The notes: generated by a model from the sequence alone, not told the origin. A stretch of 46,806 nt of DNA from a virus (IMGVR_UViG_3300022690_002056:1-46806); one strand, 5' to 3'. Shown: positions 7,819 through 14,970, counted from the first letter of the stretch. Numbers and translations: made by a program.

Positions 7819-8429
7819 CAGAGGTGATGATCTTACCGATTACAGACTATGTTGACGCAGCGCAGGATCGGGCGGTCTGGCAGTACAAAAATAAAGAGAA
7901 CTGGGATGCTTTAACGGAAGTCCATGTTGAAAGAATCCAGGTGTTGGAGGATGTCCTGGAACGACTGCTTAATGAACGCTCGTTAACCAATTCGGTCGGT
8001 GTTCAGCTTGACAGATTCGGGGCTGATTTCAATGTTTCCCGGGAGGGGAATAATGATGATGATTTCAGATTGAAAATCAGAATAGAAATCAATCTGAGCA
8101 GAAGCGCCGGACAGGTCAATGTTTTATTATTCAATCTGGCCAGACTGGTTGAACCCCGCGCGGTGGCTCTTCAGCAGATTTTTCCGTTGTTTATACTGAT
8201 GTGGATATTTGTTAATGACTTCAGTGAATTCAGCGTCTCTGATCTGGATATGATAAACCTCACTATGCAGGCCATAAAAGCGGCCGGTGTAGGTCTGGAA
8301 GTAGGATTACAATTGATCGGCAATGCTTTCATAGTCTCCGATAATCCTTCAGGAGGTGCAGCCGGTGAAGGTGTCGCCACTCTTATTGACGGCTCAGACG
8401 GCGGGGCGTTTGTTAAGAGTATTGTTTAA
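7815..8429 (+). CDS. Baseplate/tail protein (DUF2612-like)
   Basis: This 204-residue protein follows J and resembles DUF2612-type tail proteins. Features are an N-terminal helical region, LNERSLTNSVGVQLDRFGADFNVSREG (family: 'l.......a.G.qLD..G...g..R.g'), then DDDFRLKIRIEINLSRSAGQVNVLL. The C-terminal part has a low-complexity GGAAGEGVATLIDGSDGG end, perhaps an attachment for the fibre. It closes the forward tail operon; its stop overlaps the stop of the opposing gene by 4 nt (TTAA). Confidence 0.7.
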   Translation: MTEVMILPITDYVDAAQDRAVWQYKNKENWDALTEVHVERIQVLEDVLERLLNERSLTNSVGVQLDRFGADFNVSREGNNDDDFRLKIRIEINLSRSAGQVNVLLFNLARLVEPRAVALQQIFPLFILMWIFVNDFSEFSVSDLDMINLTMQAIKAAGVGLEVGLQLIGNAFIVSDNPSGGAAGEGVATLIDGSDGGAFVKSIV

Positions 8430-8707
8430 TAATTATAAATAATCACACAGCTTCCGGTGACCTGTATTTTTTTTCTCTCTCTGCTGTCTGTAAGGACATA
8501 ACCACTATTCGCGTCTCCATATATGCGTCCTATACTTTGGCCTTCAAAAAATACACGCCCTCCCGAATAACATTTTATATATGCGCTCTCCTGAGTTTTC
8601 TGTTTGCTGTCCGCATACAAATATATAACATCCCATATGCCCATACTTATGATAATTAATAACGCAGATATAAAGACACCTGACATACACCTTTCAACCT
8701 TTACCAT
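8426..8707 (-). CDS. Small single-pass membrane protein
   Basis: A 93-residue protein with one strong hydrophobic segment near the N-terminus (GVFISALLIIISMGIWDVIYLY, about residues 9-30) and a hydrophilic strand-like remainder with two cysteines. This is likely an inner-membrane anchor with an external domain. Two ATGs are possible (8707 or 8686, the second preceded by AAAGG). It is the last gene of the minus-strand early region. No family recognised. Confidence 0.5.
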   Translation of the reverse strand: MVKVERCMSGVFISALLIIISMGIWDVIYLYADSKQKTQESAYIKCYSGGRVFFEGQSIGRIYGDANSGYVLTDSRERKKIQVTGSCVIIYNY

Positions 8708-8734
8708 AATCTTCTCTCACTCCACATTTAAATA

Positions 8735-8929
8735 TTACAATCGATCCTCTTCCGGATAATCCCACCATCTTTTGAGATTACCATATTGCCTGAGGGCTTC
8801 AATAGCGTCATCCAGTTCCATGGTATATTTACGCCCGTGTGCGTGTTCCCGCTTCCTGAATCTGACCAGTTTTCTGATCATCTGTTCTATTGACAGTTGA
8901 TCTTCTTCTGTGATGGGTGGTAACGGCAT
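8735..8929 (-). CDS. Small hypothetical protein
   Basis: A 64-residue, charged, probably helical protein (MPLPPITEEDQLSIEQMIRKL... ending WWDYPEEDRL). The Arg/His-rich middle (RFRKREHAHGRK) could bind nucleic acid, but no family is recognised. A TATAAACGATA-type dyad lies about 17 nt upstream of its start. Confidence 0.55.
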   Translation of the reverse strand: MPLPPITEEDQLSIEQMIRKLVRFRKREHAHGRKYTMELDDAIEALRQYGNLKRWWDYPEEDRL

Positions 8930-8945
8930 AAGTATTTTTATTAAT

Positions 8946-8960
8946 ACTATCGTTTATAGT
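8946..8960. promoter_or_regulatory. Short dyad, copy of dispersed early-region element
   Basis: The dyad ACTAT-CGTTT-ATAGT lies just upstream of the minus-strand gene that starts at 8929. Read on the minus strand its core is TATAAACGATA, matching the centre of the longer dyads at 12262 and 16869. Probably a weak or degenerate copy of the same operator or promoter element. Confidence 0.35.
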
Positions 8961-9049
8961 GAGAATACTGAATACCATAGAACATTAATCAGGTCGTAAA
9001 AGGCGCATCCAAGCAATATAAATATACAGAATGCCATTTCATCTTTCAT
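8954..9049 (-). CDS. Possible tiny membrane protein
   Basis: A 31-residue frame starting directly after the stop of the VRR-NUC gene (TAAATG), with a GGGGGT ribosome binding site in front. The sequence (MKDEMAFCIFILLGCAFYDL...) is almost entirely hydrophobic, i.e. one membrane helix. The exact junction and the RBS favour a real gene, but its size makes this uncertain. Confidence 0.4.
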   Translation of the reverse strand: MKDEMAFCIFILLGCAFYDLINVLWYSVFSL

Positions 9050-9532
9050 TTAAACCCCCACATAATCATTTTTATCAAAAGGAAGATAATCCATCACGGC
9101 TTGCTTCGCTTCTGCCGCTAAGTAGCATATAACGTATTTATAGCCACCTTTTATAAACAACAGCCGTTTTTCTTTCTGTTCTCTGCTGAGATCAACCAGA
9201 TATTCACCTGTTCGATGTTTCACCATCAGTTTGTCAGATAAAGATATTGCCCGGTACTTCATTTCGATTCTCAAACCATGCATACCACATTGCTCTGATC
9301 TTTCAAAATCAAGATTGATATCCGGGATACCTTCAGTCATACCCTCAGCTTTCATTTTTTTAGCTACAGGGCTCCACCATTGTCCTTTATTATTTTGTCT
9401 CTTGGGGAACATACCTCCGTTAGGAACGGCATAACACAATCCCATAGCGTCCCTTATCTCAGGTTTTTTATTGTAGAGTTCATTCGTTCTTACCCAAAGA
9501 AAGAACTCCACCTGGTTATCGTGTTCGCTCAT
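9050..9532 (-). CDS. VRR-NUC domain nuclease
   Basis: A 160-residue protein starting at ATG 9532 (after GGGGAGGA, ATGA overlap with the previous gene). It fits the VRR-NUC fold of the PD-(D/E)XK superfamily: Glu early (NQVEFFLW), the AVPNGG loop, GMTEGIPDI with the catalytic Asp, then LRIEMKY supplying the E-x-K pair, and SREQKEKRLLFIKGGYKYVICYLAAEA at the end. Stand-alone phage VRR-NUC proteins act as structure-specific nucleases, including Holliday-junction resolvases. Its neighbours are recombination genes, which suits a role in resolving replication intermediates before packaging. Confidence 0.8.
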   Translation of the reverse strand: MSEHDNQVEFFLWVRTNELYNKKPEIRDAMGLCYAVPNGGMFPKRQNNKGQWWSPVAKKMKAEGMTEGIPDINLDFERSEQCGMHGLRIEMKYRAISLSDKLMVKHRTGEYLVDLSREQKEKRLLFIKGGYKYVICYLAAEAKQAVMDYLPFDKNDYVGV

Positions 9533-9732
9533 TCCTCCCCTTCTCGGTAGAAAGCAATTTTTTGATTTACTGGGTATTCTACTATGTAACCCCAATCGGA
9601 TGTGTCATCCCCCACCCCCTCTTCTATTATTAGTTCCTGAGCTTCCTCTATTGTTTCTGCTATAGCGAATGCTAAGCCGGAATAATAATCCGGCTTAAAA
9701 TCAGGCCATACATACAGTTTTAATTTTTTCAT
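9529..9732 (-). CDS. Small hypothetical protein
   Basis: A 67-residue acidic protein (MKKLKLYVWPDFKPDYYSGLAFAIAETIEEAQELI...) that overlaps both neighbours by 4 nt, so it is translated as part of the recombination operon. The pattern 'ayVW.df..dy..glA.aiA.t.eEA..li' is common in phage small proteins of unknown function. No catalytic motif is seen. Confidence 0.6.
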   Translation of the reverse strand: MKKLKLYVWPDFKPDYYSGLAFAIAETIEEAQELIIEEGVGDDTSDWGYIVEYPVNQKIAFYREGEE

Positions 9733-10712
9733 TGCCGGGTGATTTTATCTATTGCTTTTAATATACTGAGAGCTTCTTTTGCGTCGTCATCAAGAATAAC
9801 AGCCTTGACCTTCTGTCTGGTTACTGTTCCCGTCTCCTCCAACATATCGAATACCTCGACATAATCTTCATCAGCAAAGTATTTTTCCAATAGTGATGTT
9901 TTAGGGTGTGGTATATGTTCAATCGGCGATTGTTCTTTTTTCTGTTGGAAGGGATTATCATCAACAGGGTCTTTACTGACTTTTTTCAGGTTGATGATTT
10001 CGGCGTTTTTACTCTCTTCCGCCTCTTGGGTAATATCAACTGTTGTAGTGGATGTTCCTTCTTCATCCATAAAATTACCTGTCAGACGGGTCAGGACTCT
10101 TGTGTATAATTTAGATTCAGCCAGCCCTATCATTTTATCTATAGAATCATACTGGCTTCCTGACTTCATAGTAATCAGACAAGGATCATTCTCGCTTATA
10201 CCGATAGAATAGTTTTTACCGTCTTTTGTCCATTTAGCGGTACACCGGAAAGTACTTTGGTTATTTTTCTGTTGAGGACTGCCGATGGTAGGAGCGAAGG
10301 AATCAGTCATTTCAATAATTTTTCTGAATTTACCCCTTTTTACAGCCATGCCCTTACCGGAAATGATATTGATTTCGTTACCTGTAATCCGGTATCCTTC
10401 CAGAATACGAGGAATCAAAGCCTCTATGACCTGAGAATATGTATATTGTACAGCTCTTTTATTAGGATTCGCGGGTCTCTCATCAGTCAGGAATCCGGCT
10501 TCACTACCCTTTGCTGACTCAACCAGGTCTTTGATCTGTGGATCATTGAAAAACTTTTTCAGTTCTTTAATCCCTGTCAGTAAGGTCATACTGTGCATGA
10601 TTGAGTAATGTGTTTCCGACATTGCCGTAACACATGACGCGACCAGATCATCAAACTGTTCTATTACTGCTGTGTCCATCTGGACTATCTGCTCTTTTTT
10701 CTGTAGATTCAT
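9729..10712 (-). CDS. Probable single-strand annealing recombinase (Erf/RecT-like role)
   Basis: A 327-residue protein. The N-terminal 120 residues are helical; residues about 110-215 form the conserved core: YRITGNEINIISGKGMAVKRG, then STFRCTAKWTKDGKNYSIGI, then IDKMIGLAESKLYTRVLTRLTG. That closing helix 'gka.SKlyarvl.RltG' is shared by a family of phage proteins found next to exonuclease-VIII-like nucleases. The rest is an acidic linker and a helical tail. It lies two genes downstream of such a nuclease (10939-11880). I infer annealing activity from this pairing; the fold itself is not certain from sequence alone. Confidence 0.6.
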   Translation of the reverse strand: MNLQKKEQIVQMDTAVIEQFDDLVASCVTAMSETHYSIMHSMTLLTGIKELKKFFNDPQIKDLVESAKGSEAGFLTDERPANPNKRAVQYTYSQVIEALIPRILEGYRITGNEINIISGKGMAVKRGKFRKIIEMTDSFAPTIGSPQQKNNQSTFRCTAKWTKDGKNYSIGISENDPCLITMKSGSQYDSIDKMIGLAESKLYTRVLTRLTGNFMDEEGTSTTTVDITQEAEESKNAEIINLKKVSKDPVDDNPFQQKKEQSPIEHIPHPKTSLLEKYFADEDYVEVFDMLEETGTVTRQKVKAVILDDDAKEALSILKAIDKITRQ

Positions 10713-10715
10713 GTT

Positions 10716-10928
10716 TTATCCTTTATAGTTAATATCTGCCCTGTAGGCAGATAAAAGAGAGGAAACTGAAGTGAAATATTTTTCCACCGCATGGGAATAA
10801 ATGATATATTTTTTCCCTCTGTGTGTGGCCGTTTCTATTTCCTCGGTTAAAAGTTTTCTGTGTTTATCCATCATACCCAGATAATTTTCTGTTATTGCTA
10901 TTCCTTCAGGACTATCAGGTTTCGGCAT
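10716..10928 (-). CDS. Small hypothetical protein between recombination genes
   Basis: A 70-residue mainly helical protein (MPKPDSPEGIAITENYLGMMDKHRKLLTEEIE...) lying between the exonuclease-like and annealing-like genes with only 3 and 10 nt gaps. It may be an accessory subunit of that pair. No family is recognised. Confidence 0.55.
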   Translation of the reverse strand: MPKPDSPEGIAITENYLGMMDKHRKLLTEEIETATHRGKKYIIYSHAVEKYFTSVSSLLSAYRADINYKG

Positions 10929-10938
10929 AATTTATCCT

Positions 10939-11880
10939 CTAATTGACCGGTTTGAAATATTGGTTCATACTCTCTTCTTTAAAACCTATGGTTTTTTTTC
11001 CTTCTTTAATCCATGCCCAGCATTCAGTTAACCTGTCACCGTAAACAGTCTGAAGCTGCATAGCGTCTAAAGGCTGTATTTCTCTGACATATGTCAGATG
11101 AGGTGGTTGTATATCAGATATGATATATATTACATTCTGAGGCGCTTCTATATCTTCTGTATAGCAGTGTTGCGTATAACCACTTGAATAATGTCTGTCC
11201 TGCCACCTGGTTTTAATTCCTCTGCTGTTGAAGTTCTTTATACCCGCTGTACATTTAAGATCAGCAATCCAGCCGTGCTTACCGGAGGCGGTCTCATAAA
11301 CGGCCTCAATATCGCTTTTCATCCGGCACTTAGCCCCTGATATTAAATCCGTCCAGTAATGTTCCTGTTGGAATTTAACGGCAGGTAATCCGCATAGCAT
11401 TTCAAAAATATTCTGCCCCTGCCATTGTGCTTTTTTAAAATTAATCCACATCTTCTGCATTTTATCCCAGCATCCGGTAGGAATAGGGCGCTTATGATTA
11501 TTGCTCTGTATTTCATACAACAGGTTATGATAAACCACATAGGTCTGGTTCAACGCTTTTTTATCTTTATTCCAGACATAGGCCTCCTTAACCGCTTTCT
11601 TAACATCTTTACTGTCCAGCAGTTCAGGAATGGCGGGAACTTTTTTAGGGTTAGGAAAGTCTGATACGGTTGAGATAAAGTACTTGTCTGTAAAATCGCT
11701 TTCACCACCTCTGGCTGTTACAATATAATGCTCCACGAGGTCTTCCCATACTCTGCCGTTCTCCATACTGTTGGTGGGTTTTACTTCTATTAAAGCATGA
11801 TCCGGGCTTTCTTCTATGAAAGTGCTCAGCAGGCTTGAGCCTATAGCCGTGCTGTCAAAGTATTTCCGGTTTTTCCTCAT
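10939..11880 (-). CDS. PD-(D/E)XK exonuclease (exonuclease VIII / DUF3799-like)
   Basis: A 313-residue protein resembling the nuclease domain of exonuclease VIII-type phage proteins. The N-terminus (YFDSTAIGSSLLSTFIEESPDHALIEV) and NSMENGRVWEDLVEHYIV match the early helices; the family reads 'S.sslk....sP......' and 'l..G...H.lvle'. The catalytic core is seen as the KSDIEAVYE strand (Asp), 14 residues, then WIADLKCT (D-x-K), then a helix SSGYTQHCYTED with the conserved Gln-Tyr-like position. Such 5'-3' exonucleases make single-stranded tails for the annealing partner encoded downstream. Confidence 0.75.
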   Translation of the reverse strand: MRKNRKYFDSTAIGSSLLSTFIEESPDHALIEVKPTNSMENGRVWEDLVEHYIVTARGGESDFTDKYFISTVSDFPNPKKVPAIPELLDSKDVKKAVKEAYVWNKDKKALNQTYVVYHNLLYEIQSNNHKRPIPTGCWDKMQKMWINFKKAQWQGQNIFEMLCGLPAVKFQQEHYWTDLISGAKCRMKSDIEAVYETASGKHGWIADLKCTAGIKNFNSRGIKTRWQDRHYSSGYTQHCYTEDIEAPQNVIYIISDIQPPHLTYVREIQPLDAMQLQTVYGDRLTECWAWIKEGKKTIGFKEESMNQYFKPVN

Positions 11881-11887
11881 TTTATTA

Positions 11888-12226
11888 TTAATTATTAATT
11901 ATTGTACGATCCTTAATTGCATTTAAGAAAATATCTTCGAAAGAACCTGTAAGTTCATCAGCGTCAGGCAGTTTACATTCCTCCAGATCATCAGGATCAA
12001 CCCCGAATACTTTTCTTTCAAAAGCAACTGCATTATATATTTTACTTACCAGAACAGTTACAGTTAAATCTTCAGAGAATGAATATATCATTACCCTATG
12101 TCCGGTACTTTTCATTTTATAAAGCCTATTAGGAGATAGATTTATGCACATTGCCCGCATTTTTACAGGTCTGCCATCTACCCATTCCTTCCATTCCTTT
12201 TGATCCATATCTCGTATAATAGCCAT
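11888..12226 (-). CDS. Conserved phage hypothetical protein
   Basis: A 112-residue protein with the recognisable phage pattern 'W..WV..RP........ P..LY.(L/M)K.TGHRV..YS..ED.TVTV.V......V.FER.VFG(V/I)DPDDLEEC.LP..DE'. I know this pattern from phage early regions but know no tested function. An in-frame ATG at residue 7 (MDQKEW) is an alternative start. The element at 12262-12283 lies about 40 nt upstream. Confidence 0.65.
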   Translation of the reverse strand: MAIIRDMDQKEWKEWVDGRPVKMRAMCINLSPNRLYKMKSTGHRVMIYSFSEDLTVTVLVSKIYNAVAFERKVFGVDPDDLEECKLPDADELTGSFEDIFLNAIKDRTIINN

Positions 12227-12261
12227 AATTTATTTTATTATTTATTCGTGTTTTGCAAGAG

Positions 12262-12283
12262 GTGTATAATATCGTTTTATACA
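12262..12283. promoter_or_regulatory. Dyad, copy of dispersed early-region element
   Basis: GTATAA (12264-12269) and TTATAC (12277-12282) form inverted arms around ATATCGT. It lies upstream of the minus-strand gene starting at 12226 and shares its core with the dyads at 14951, 15571, 16446, 16869 and 17664. Probably an operator or promoter-operator. Confidence 0.5.
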
Positions 12284-12311
12284 TTATTATAAATCTGTAG
12301 TTAATGTAGTG

Positions 12312-12692
12312 TTAGATAGTCCCCAAGAGGTTATTATGGTAATAGTTACCCCAAGGGGTTTTTTTATAACAATCATCACAAACCAATTTGCAATGTTTAA
12401 TATCCATTCCATGTATCTCAGCCTCTGCTTTAGCTTCTTCCGGACTCCAACCTAAACCAAAAACACCTTGGCACATCTCACAACGAAATTCGTTTCCTTT
12501 CGGCTGTTGTCCCTTCACCCCCTGGGGTCTTCCCTCCTGATAAAGAGAGACATTCGGTTTGCCGGACAGATAATCTTCTATTGTTTTTACTCTTTTCTCC
12601 AGTCGTTGATAATCCTCTTTATACTGTTGAATGATAAGATTCTCAATCTGTTTTTGATTCAGCTTTGTCTTTGCTTTATCAGCTTTGTCCAT
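12312..12692 (-). CDS. Coiled-coil plus zinc-ribbon protein
   Basis: A 126-residue protein. Residues about 1-45 form a charged heptad-like helix (KTKLNQKQIENLIIQQYKED). A Pro/Gln/Gly linker follows, and then a putative zinc site: C-x2-C (FRCEMCQG) paired with a second C-x2-C (LVCDDCYKK) about 30 residues on. It begins after AAGGAG within the end of the RHH gene (14-nt overlap), so the two are co-translated. Probably a nucleic-acid or protein-binding accessory factor; no family is recognised. Confidence 0.6.
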   Translation of the reverse strand: MDKADKAKTKLNQKQIENLIIQQYKEDYQRLEKRVKTIEDYLSGKPNVSLYQEGRPQGVKGQQPKGNEFRCEMCQGVFGLGWSPEEAKAEAEIHGMDIKHCKLVCDDCYKKTPWGNYYHNNLLGTI

Positions 12693-12867
12693 CTTTTATC
12701 TCCTTCAGATATTGTTTAAACTGCTTGGATTTTCGGATTAATTCTACAACCAACGAACTTCGTTCAATTTCTTCTTCCTTCAGCCATTGAAAGTAGGCAT
12801 TAATTTCAGGTGGAACAGATAATGCACTGCTGACCTGCTTTGTAGTCGGTTTTTTTATTCTTCCCAT
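12679..12867 (-). CDS. Ribbon-helix-helix-like regulator (RHH-1)
   Basis: The start is taken at ATG 12867 because AGAGGA lies directly upstream; a longer frame starts inside the promoter region. The 62-residue product has a basic arm (GRIKKPTTKQ), a strand (VSSALSVP), helix 1 (PEINAYFQWLKEEE) and helix 2 (ERSSLVVELIRKSKQF), which is the RHH layout of Arc/CopG-type repressors. It is clearly related to the 56-residue protein at 18254-18424 (shared K-P-x-x-K, YF-x2-LKE, RKS-x2-FK-x-YLKE). As first gene of the 8.4-12.9 kb early block, with a dyad over its own promoter, it is likely autoregulated. Confidence 0.65.
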   Translation of the reverse strand: MGRIKKPTTKQVSSALSVPPEINAYFQWLKEEEIERSSLVVELIRKSKQFKQYLKEIKDGQS

Positions 12868-13063
12868 GTGTGTCCTCTGATATTGAATTATGAACTTATA
12901 GTAATATTGTTGTATTATATTTGTCAAGATAAATATAATATTTTAAACTATACATATATAATATAATTAAAACAATGATTAAAGTATATGACTAAGATAT
13001 ATATCTTTGCTATATTACTTAGATATATATCCAGGTAATATAATCTTAAAAGTAATCACACCA
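12868..13063. promoter_or_regulatory. Divergent control region with two GATATATATC dyads
   Basis: This AT-rich stretch lies between the minus-strand RHH-1 gene and the plus-strand replisome-organiser-like gene. Minus strand: a perfect TTGACA (12922-12927) sits 18 nt from TACTAT (12898-12903), with a TAATA/TATTA dyad across the spacer. Plus strand: two copies of GATATATATC (12996-13005 and 13022-13031), 26 bp apart centre to centre. The first lies in a 14-bp palindrome (AAGATATATATCTT). The second falls exactly in the spacer between TTACTT (13015-13020) and TATAAT (13039-13044). This geometry suggests repressor-controlled divergent promoters, perhaps the lysis-lysogeny or replication switch. 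Confidence 0.55.
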
Positions 13064-13585
13064 ATGAAAACAACTATCGGAATCACTACGGAACTACTCA
13101 AGGAAGTAGAGAAAAACAGTAAGGAACTGAGCTTTAAATTCAAAGGTGAGGGGGTGTCTTTTCTACTCAGAAACTCACTCAGGCATATTAAAAAAAGAGG
13201 GTATGATTCTTTTCTGATGAAAAATGAAGAGGTGCAGCTGACAACTCCTATGGATATTCCGGAGGAGCAGAACATAAAAGAGAGAATCTACAAAAAAAGT
13301 ATGACTAATCCTCTCTATCGCAATCCTTTAGTCTGGCGCTTATGGGTGTATTGTTTAGATAAAGCAGTGAATAAAAAAACAGTGATTTATGTCAATGCCT
13401 CAACACCTGTGACTGTTGAGGCCGGCTGTTTTATCACATCCAATGCAAAAACAGGGGAAGAGACAGGGCTGACTGATAAAAACTACAGAGTAGGAATAAA
13501 ACTGCTTACGGCTGAGAAGATGATAGAAACCATTAAACACCAAAGCCGGGCGGTTGGTACTGTTATTAAGATCGTGGGGTACTAA
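13064..13585 (+). CDS. Replisome-organiser-like DNA-binding protein
   Basis: A 173-residue protein starting at ATG 13064. Its C-terminal half matches the winged-helix N-domain of phage replisome organisers: NPLVWRLWVYCLDKA, then VEAGCFITSNAKTGEETGLTDKNYRVGIKLL, ending in GTVIKIVGY. The family pattern is 'W.wcL..A......L..GqfitGr..a...tGls....R..L..L.......i......iitI.nw'. Here that domain is at the C-terminus, and the first 80 residues are a charged helical region (TELLKEVEKNSKELSFKFKGEG), so it is either a permuted short form or a regulator using the same fold. It would bind origin or operator DNA. A diverged copy of its last 27 codons lies at 14020-14103. Confidence 0.55.
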   Translation: MKTTIGITTELLKEVEKNSKELSFKFKGEGVSFLLRNSLRHIKKRGYDSFLMKNEEVQLTTPMDIPEEQNIKERIYKKSMTNPLYRNPLVWRLWVYCLDKAVNKKTVIYVNASTPVTVEAGCFITSNAKTGEETGLTDKNYRVGIKLLTAEKMIETIKHQSRAVGTVIKIVGY

Positions 13586-13590
13586 AGCCT

Positions 13591-13776
13591 TTATTTGTTA
13601 TTAATGATTCTCCTGCCTTCCCCGTAAAAAATGTCTGCTTGTTGATCTGGATGATTATGTAAGTAGGCACAATCACATAAAAAACCACCTGGATTTATAT
13701 AGCTACAGTTTTTATCATGGTCTTCAGGTTTTGATTGATGGGCTAATTGCCAAGCTCTTGGAAAATCTATACTCAT
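13591..13776 (-). CDS. Small Cys/His-rich conserved phage protein
   Basis: I chose ATG 13776 (MSIDFPRAWQLAHQ) because this is the family-like N-terminus; earlier in-frame starts overlap the upstream gene. The 61-residue product has H-D-K-N-C...G-G-F-L-C-D-C...H, a probable metal-binding cluster, and the pattern 'sIDFPRAWqiA......HD..CSy....g..LCDC.vl..HP' known to me from phage hypotheticals. Function unknown. With 13788-14015 it forms a two-gene minus-strand insert between two related plus-strand 3' ends. Confidence 0.6.
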   Translation of the reverse strand: MSIDFPRAWQLAHQSKPEDHDKNCSYINPGGFLCDCAYLHNHPDQQADIFYGEGRRIINNK

Positions 13777-13787
13777 AATTTTAAAAC

Positions 13788-14015
13788 TCATTTTGTGGGG
13801 GCTAAATATAATATTTTCCATCCGGAACCTATTTTCAGAGATTTTCTATAACCATTCCTTTCAGAAAATAAAGGTCGGCAGCAGGTTAGAGATAACCCCC
13901 ACCCTTTTGTTCCAAAACGAAACCAGCCGCCTTCCTTATCCCAATACCCACAAAGTATTTGCCAATTAAAGTGTTTCGGCTGTTTTGGGAACTTTATTTT
14001 GATTATTTTAGACAT
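13788..14015 (-). CDS. Small conserved phage protein
   Basis: A 75-residue basic and aromatic protein starting at ATG 14015 (MSKIIKIKFPKQ). The central RFGTKGWGLSL and PLFSERNGYRKSLKIG segments match a frequent phage hypothetical ('fGn.WGL......pllFSERnGyrr.lrig'). Two cysteines are adjacent. No function is known to me. It is the upstream member of the two-gene minus-strand insert. Confidence 0.6.
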   Translation of the reverse strand: MSKIIKIKFPKQPKHFNWQILCGYWDKEGGWFRFGTKGWGLSLTCCRPLFSERNGYRKSLKIGSGWKILYLAPTK

Positions 14016-14019
14016 ATGA

Positions 14020-14103
14020 TATCTTCTCACAGAAGAGGATATGATCAGTATTGTAAAAACCCGTAAAATAGGTTCCGTTATAAGAATTGTGGAGTATGCT
14101 TAA
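14020..14103 (+). pseudogene. 3' remnant of a second replisome-organiser-like gene
   Basis: The plus-strand frame after the TGA at 14017-14019 reads YLLTEEDMISIVKTRKIG then SVIRIVEYA and stops at TAA 14101-14103. It aligns with the last residues of the gene at 13064-13585 (LLTAEKMIETIK...VGTVIKIVGY), sharing LLT, E, MI, K, G and the VI-x-IV-x-Y ending, with one 2-residue gap. There is no upstream coding region for the rest, so it is a truncated copy. DNA identity is modest, so it is an old or horizontally acquired allele rather than a fresh duplication. Confidence 0.6.
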
Positions 14104-14430
14104 TCACATCTTTCTTTTAACCTGATCCGCAATCATCATGGCGCTTATACCTATATCAGCGCATTTATCAATAAGCCTTTTTCCATTGACTTCCCCGGTG
14201 TTTTCAGTGTAGACATGGATGTCGAAAAACAATGAGTATAAGTTCACCTGCATTTTACCGAATAATACATCAAGCCGCTCATCAATATAATCAGACTCAT
14301 TATCCGTCAGCTTTAATCTCTGTTCCATTCTCTGAGCATACCACTGAACGGCATTCCGGGGCGACGGCATTTTGGACAGATCATGTCCTGCCTGCTTACC
14401 TCTATGGCCTGTAGATTTTTCGGTATTCAT
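14104..14430 (-). CDS. Hypothetical helical protein downstream of SSB
   Basis: A 108-residue protein (MNTEKSTGHRGKQAGHDLSKMPSPRNAVQWYAQRMEQRL...) with mostly helical, charged sequence and one hydrophobic stretch VNLYSLFFDIHVY. The later part (RLIDKCADIGISAMMIADQ) has a pattern seen in phage proteins near SSB, but I cannot name the family. It ends exactly against the 3' remnant on the other strand. Confidence 0.55.
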   Translation of the reverse strand: MNTEKSTGHRGKQAGHDLSKMPSPRNAVQWYAQRMEQRLKLTDNESDYIDERLDVLFGKMQVNLYSLFFDIHVYTENTGEVNGKRLIDKCADIGISAMMIADQVKRKM

Positions 14431-14448
14431 ACAATATCCTGTTTAAAT

Positions 14449-14940
14449 TTAAAACGGAGTATCATCATCCGGGAACTCCTCATCTTTAACCTTTGATGTC
14501 ATGGTTTCACCCTGTGGCGCTTCAGCAGTCTGATACCCGGGGTAATTGCTGGCTTTATCTGTTCCTCCTCCATATTGAGAGGCTCTAGTGCCTTGTGCCT
14601 GCCCCTGCGGTTTAGCGTCTAAGAACTGAATATTCCGGCCTAGAATCTCGGTAGTATATCTCTTGTTCCCCTCTTTATCCTGCCACTCTCTGGTCTGGAG
14701 ACTGCCCTCTAAAAACAGTTGAGACCCTTTCCGGCAGTATTGTGCCACTACATCAGCTTTCTTTTCCCATAGCACTATTTTATGCCACTCCGAACGTTCC
14801 TGTCTGTTGCCGGACTGGTCTTTATAATACTCACTTGTAGCCAGCGTGATATTCAGGACGGTTTTGCCTGACTGAGTCTGTCTCGGTTCAGGGTCTTTTC
14901 CCAAACGCCCGATTAAATATACTTTGTTAAGATTACCCAT
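14449..14940 (-). CDS. ssb: Single-stranded DNA-binding protein
   Basis: The start at ATG 14940 (MGNLNKVYLIGRLGKDPE) is preceded by GGGGA and gives the canonical SSB N-terminus; an upstream in-frame start adds 23 unlikely residues. The 163-residue protein has the OB-fold motifs (LNITLATSEYYKDQSG, SEWHKIVLWEKKADVVAQYCRKGSQLFLEG), the R-x-W-x-D segment and a Gln/Gly-rich linker. It ends with the acidic tip DDDTPF, which binds partner replication and repair proteins of the host. It would protect single strands during phage replication and recombination. Confidence 0.95.
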   Translation of the reverse strand: MGNLNKVYLIGRLGKDPEPRQTQSGKTVLNITLATSEYYKDQSGNRQERSEWHKIVLWEKKADVVAQYCRKGSQLFLEGSLQTREWQDKEGNKRYTTEILGRNIQFLDAKPQGQAQGTRASQYGGGTDKASNYPGYQTAEAPQGETMTSKVKDEEFPDDDTPF

Positions 14941-14950
14941 AATTTCCCCA

Positions 14951-14970
14951 ATAACGGTTATATACACAAT
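14951..14970. promoter_or_regulatory. Copy of dispersed early-region element upstream of ssb
   Basis: ATAACGGTTATATACACAAT lies 10 nt upstream of the ssb start. Read on the minus strand it gives TTGTGTATATAACCGTTAT, close to one half plus centre of the perfect dyad at 15571. Probably the promoter/operator of ssb, although it also overlaps the end of the next upstream frame. Confidence 0.4.

Noticed and set aside
12345-12370. ACCCC-AA-GGGGT followed by T7 as a rho-independent terminator
   Set aside because: It is inside the coding end of the minus-strand zinc-ribbon gene, the loop would be only two bases, and no plus-strand transcript is expected to end there.
13007-13063. Longer start for the replisome-organiser-like gene
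   Set aside because: The extra 19 residues are encoded by the dyad and promoter region (GATATATATC and TATAAT); ATG 13064 is the more natural start.
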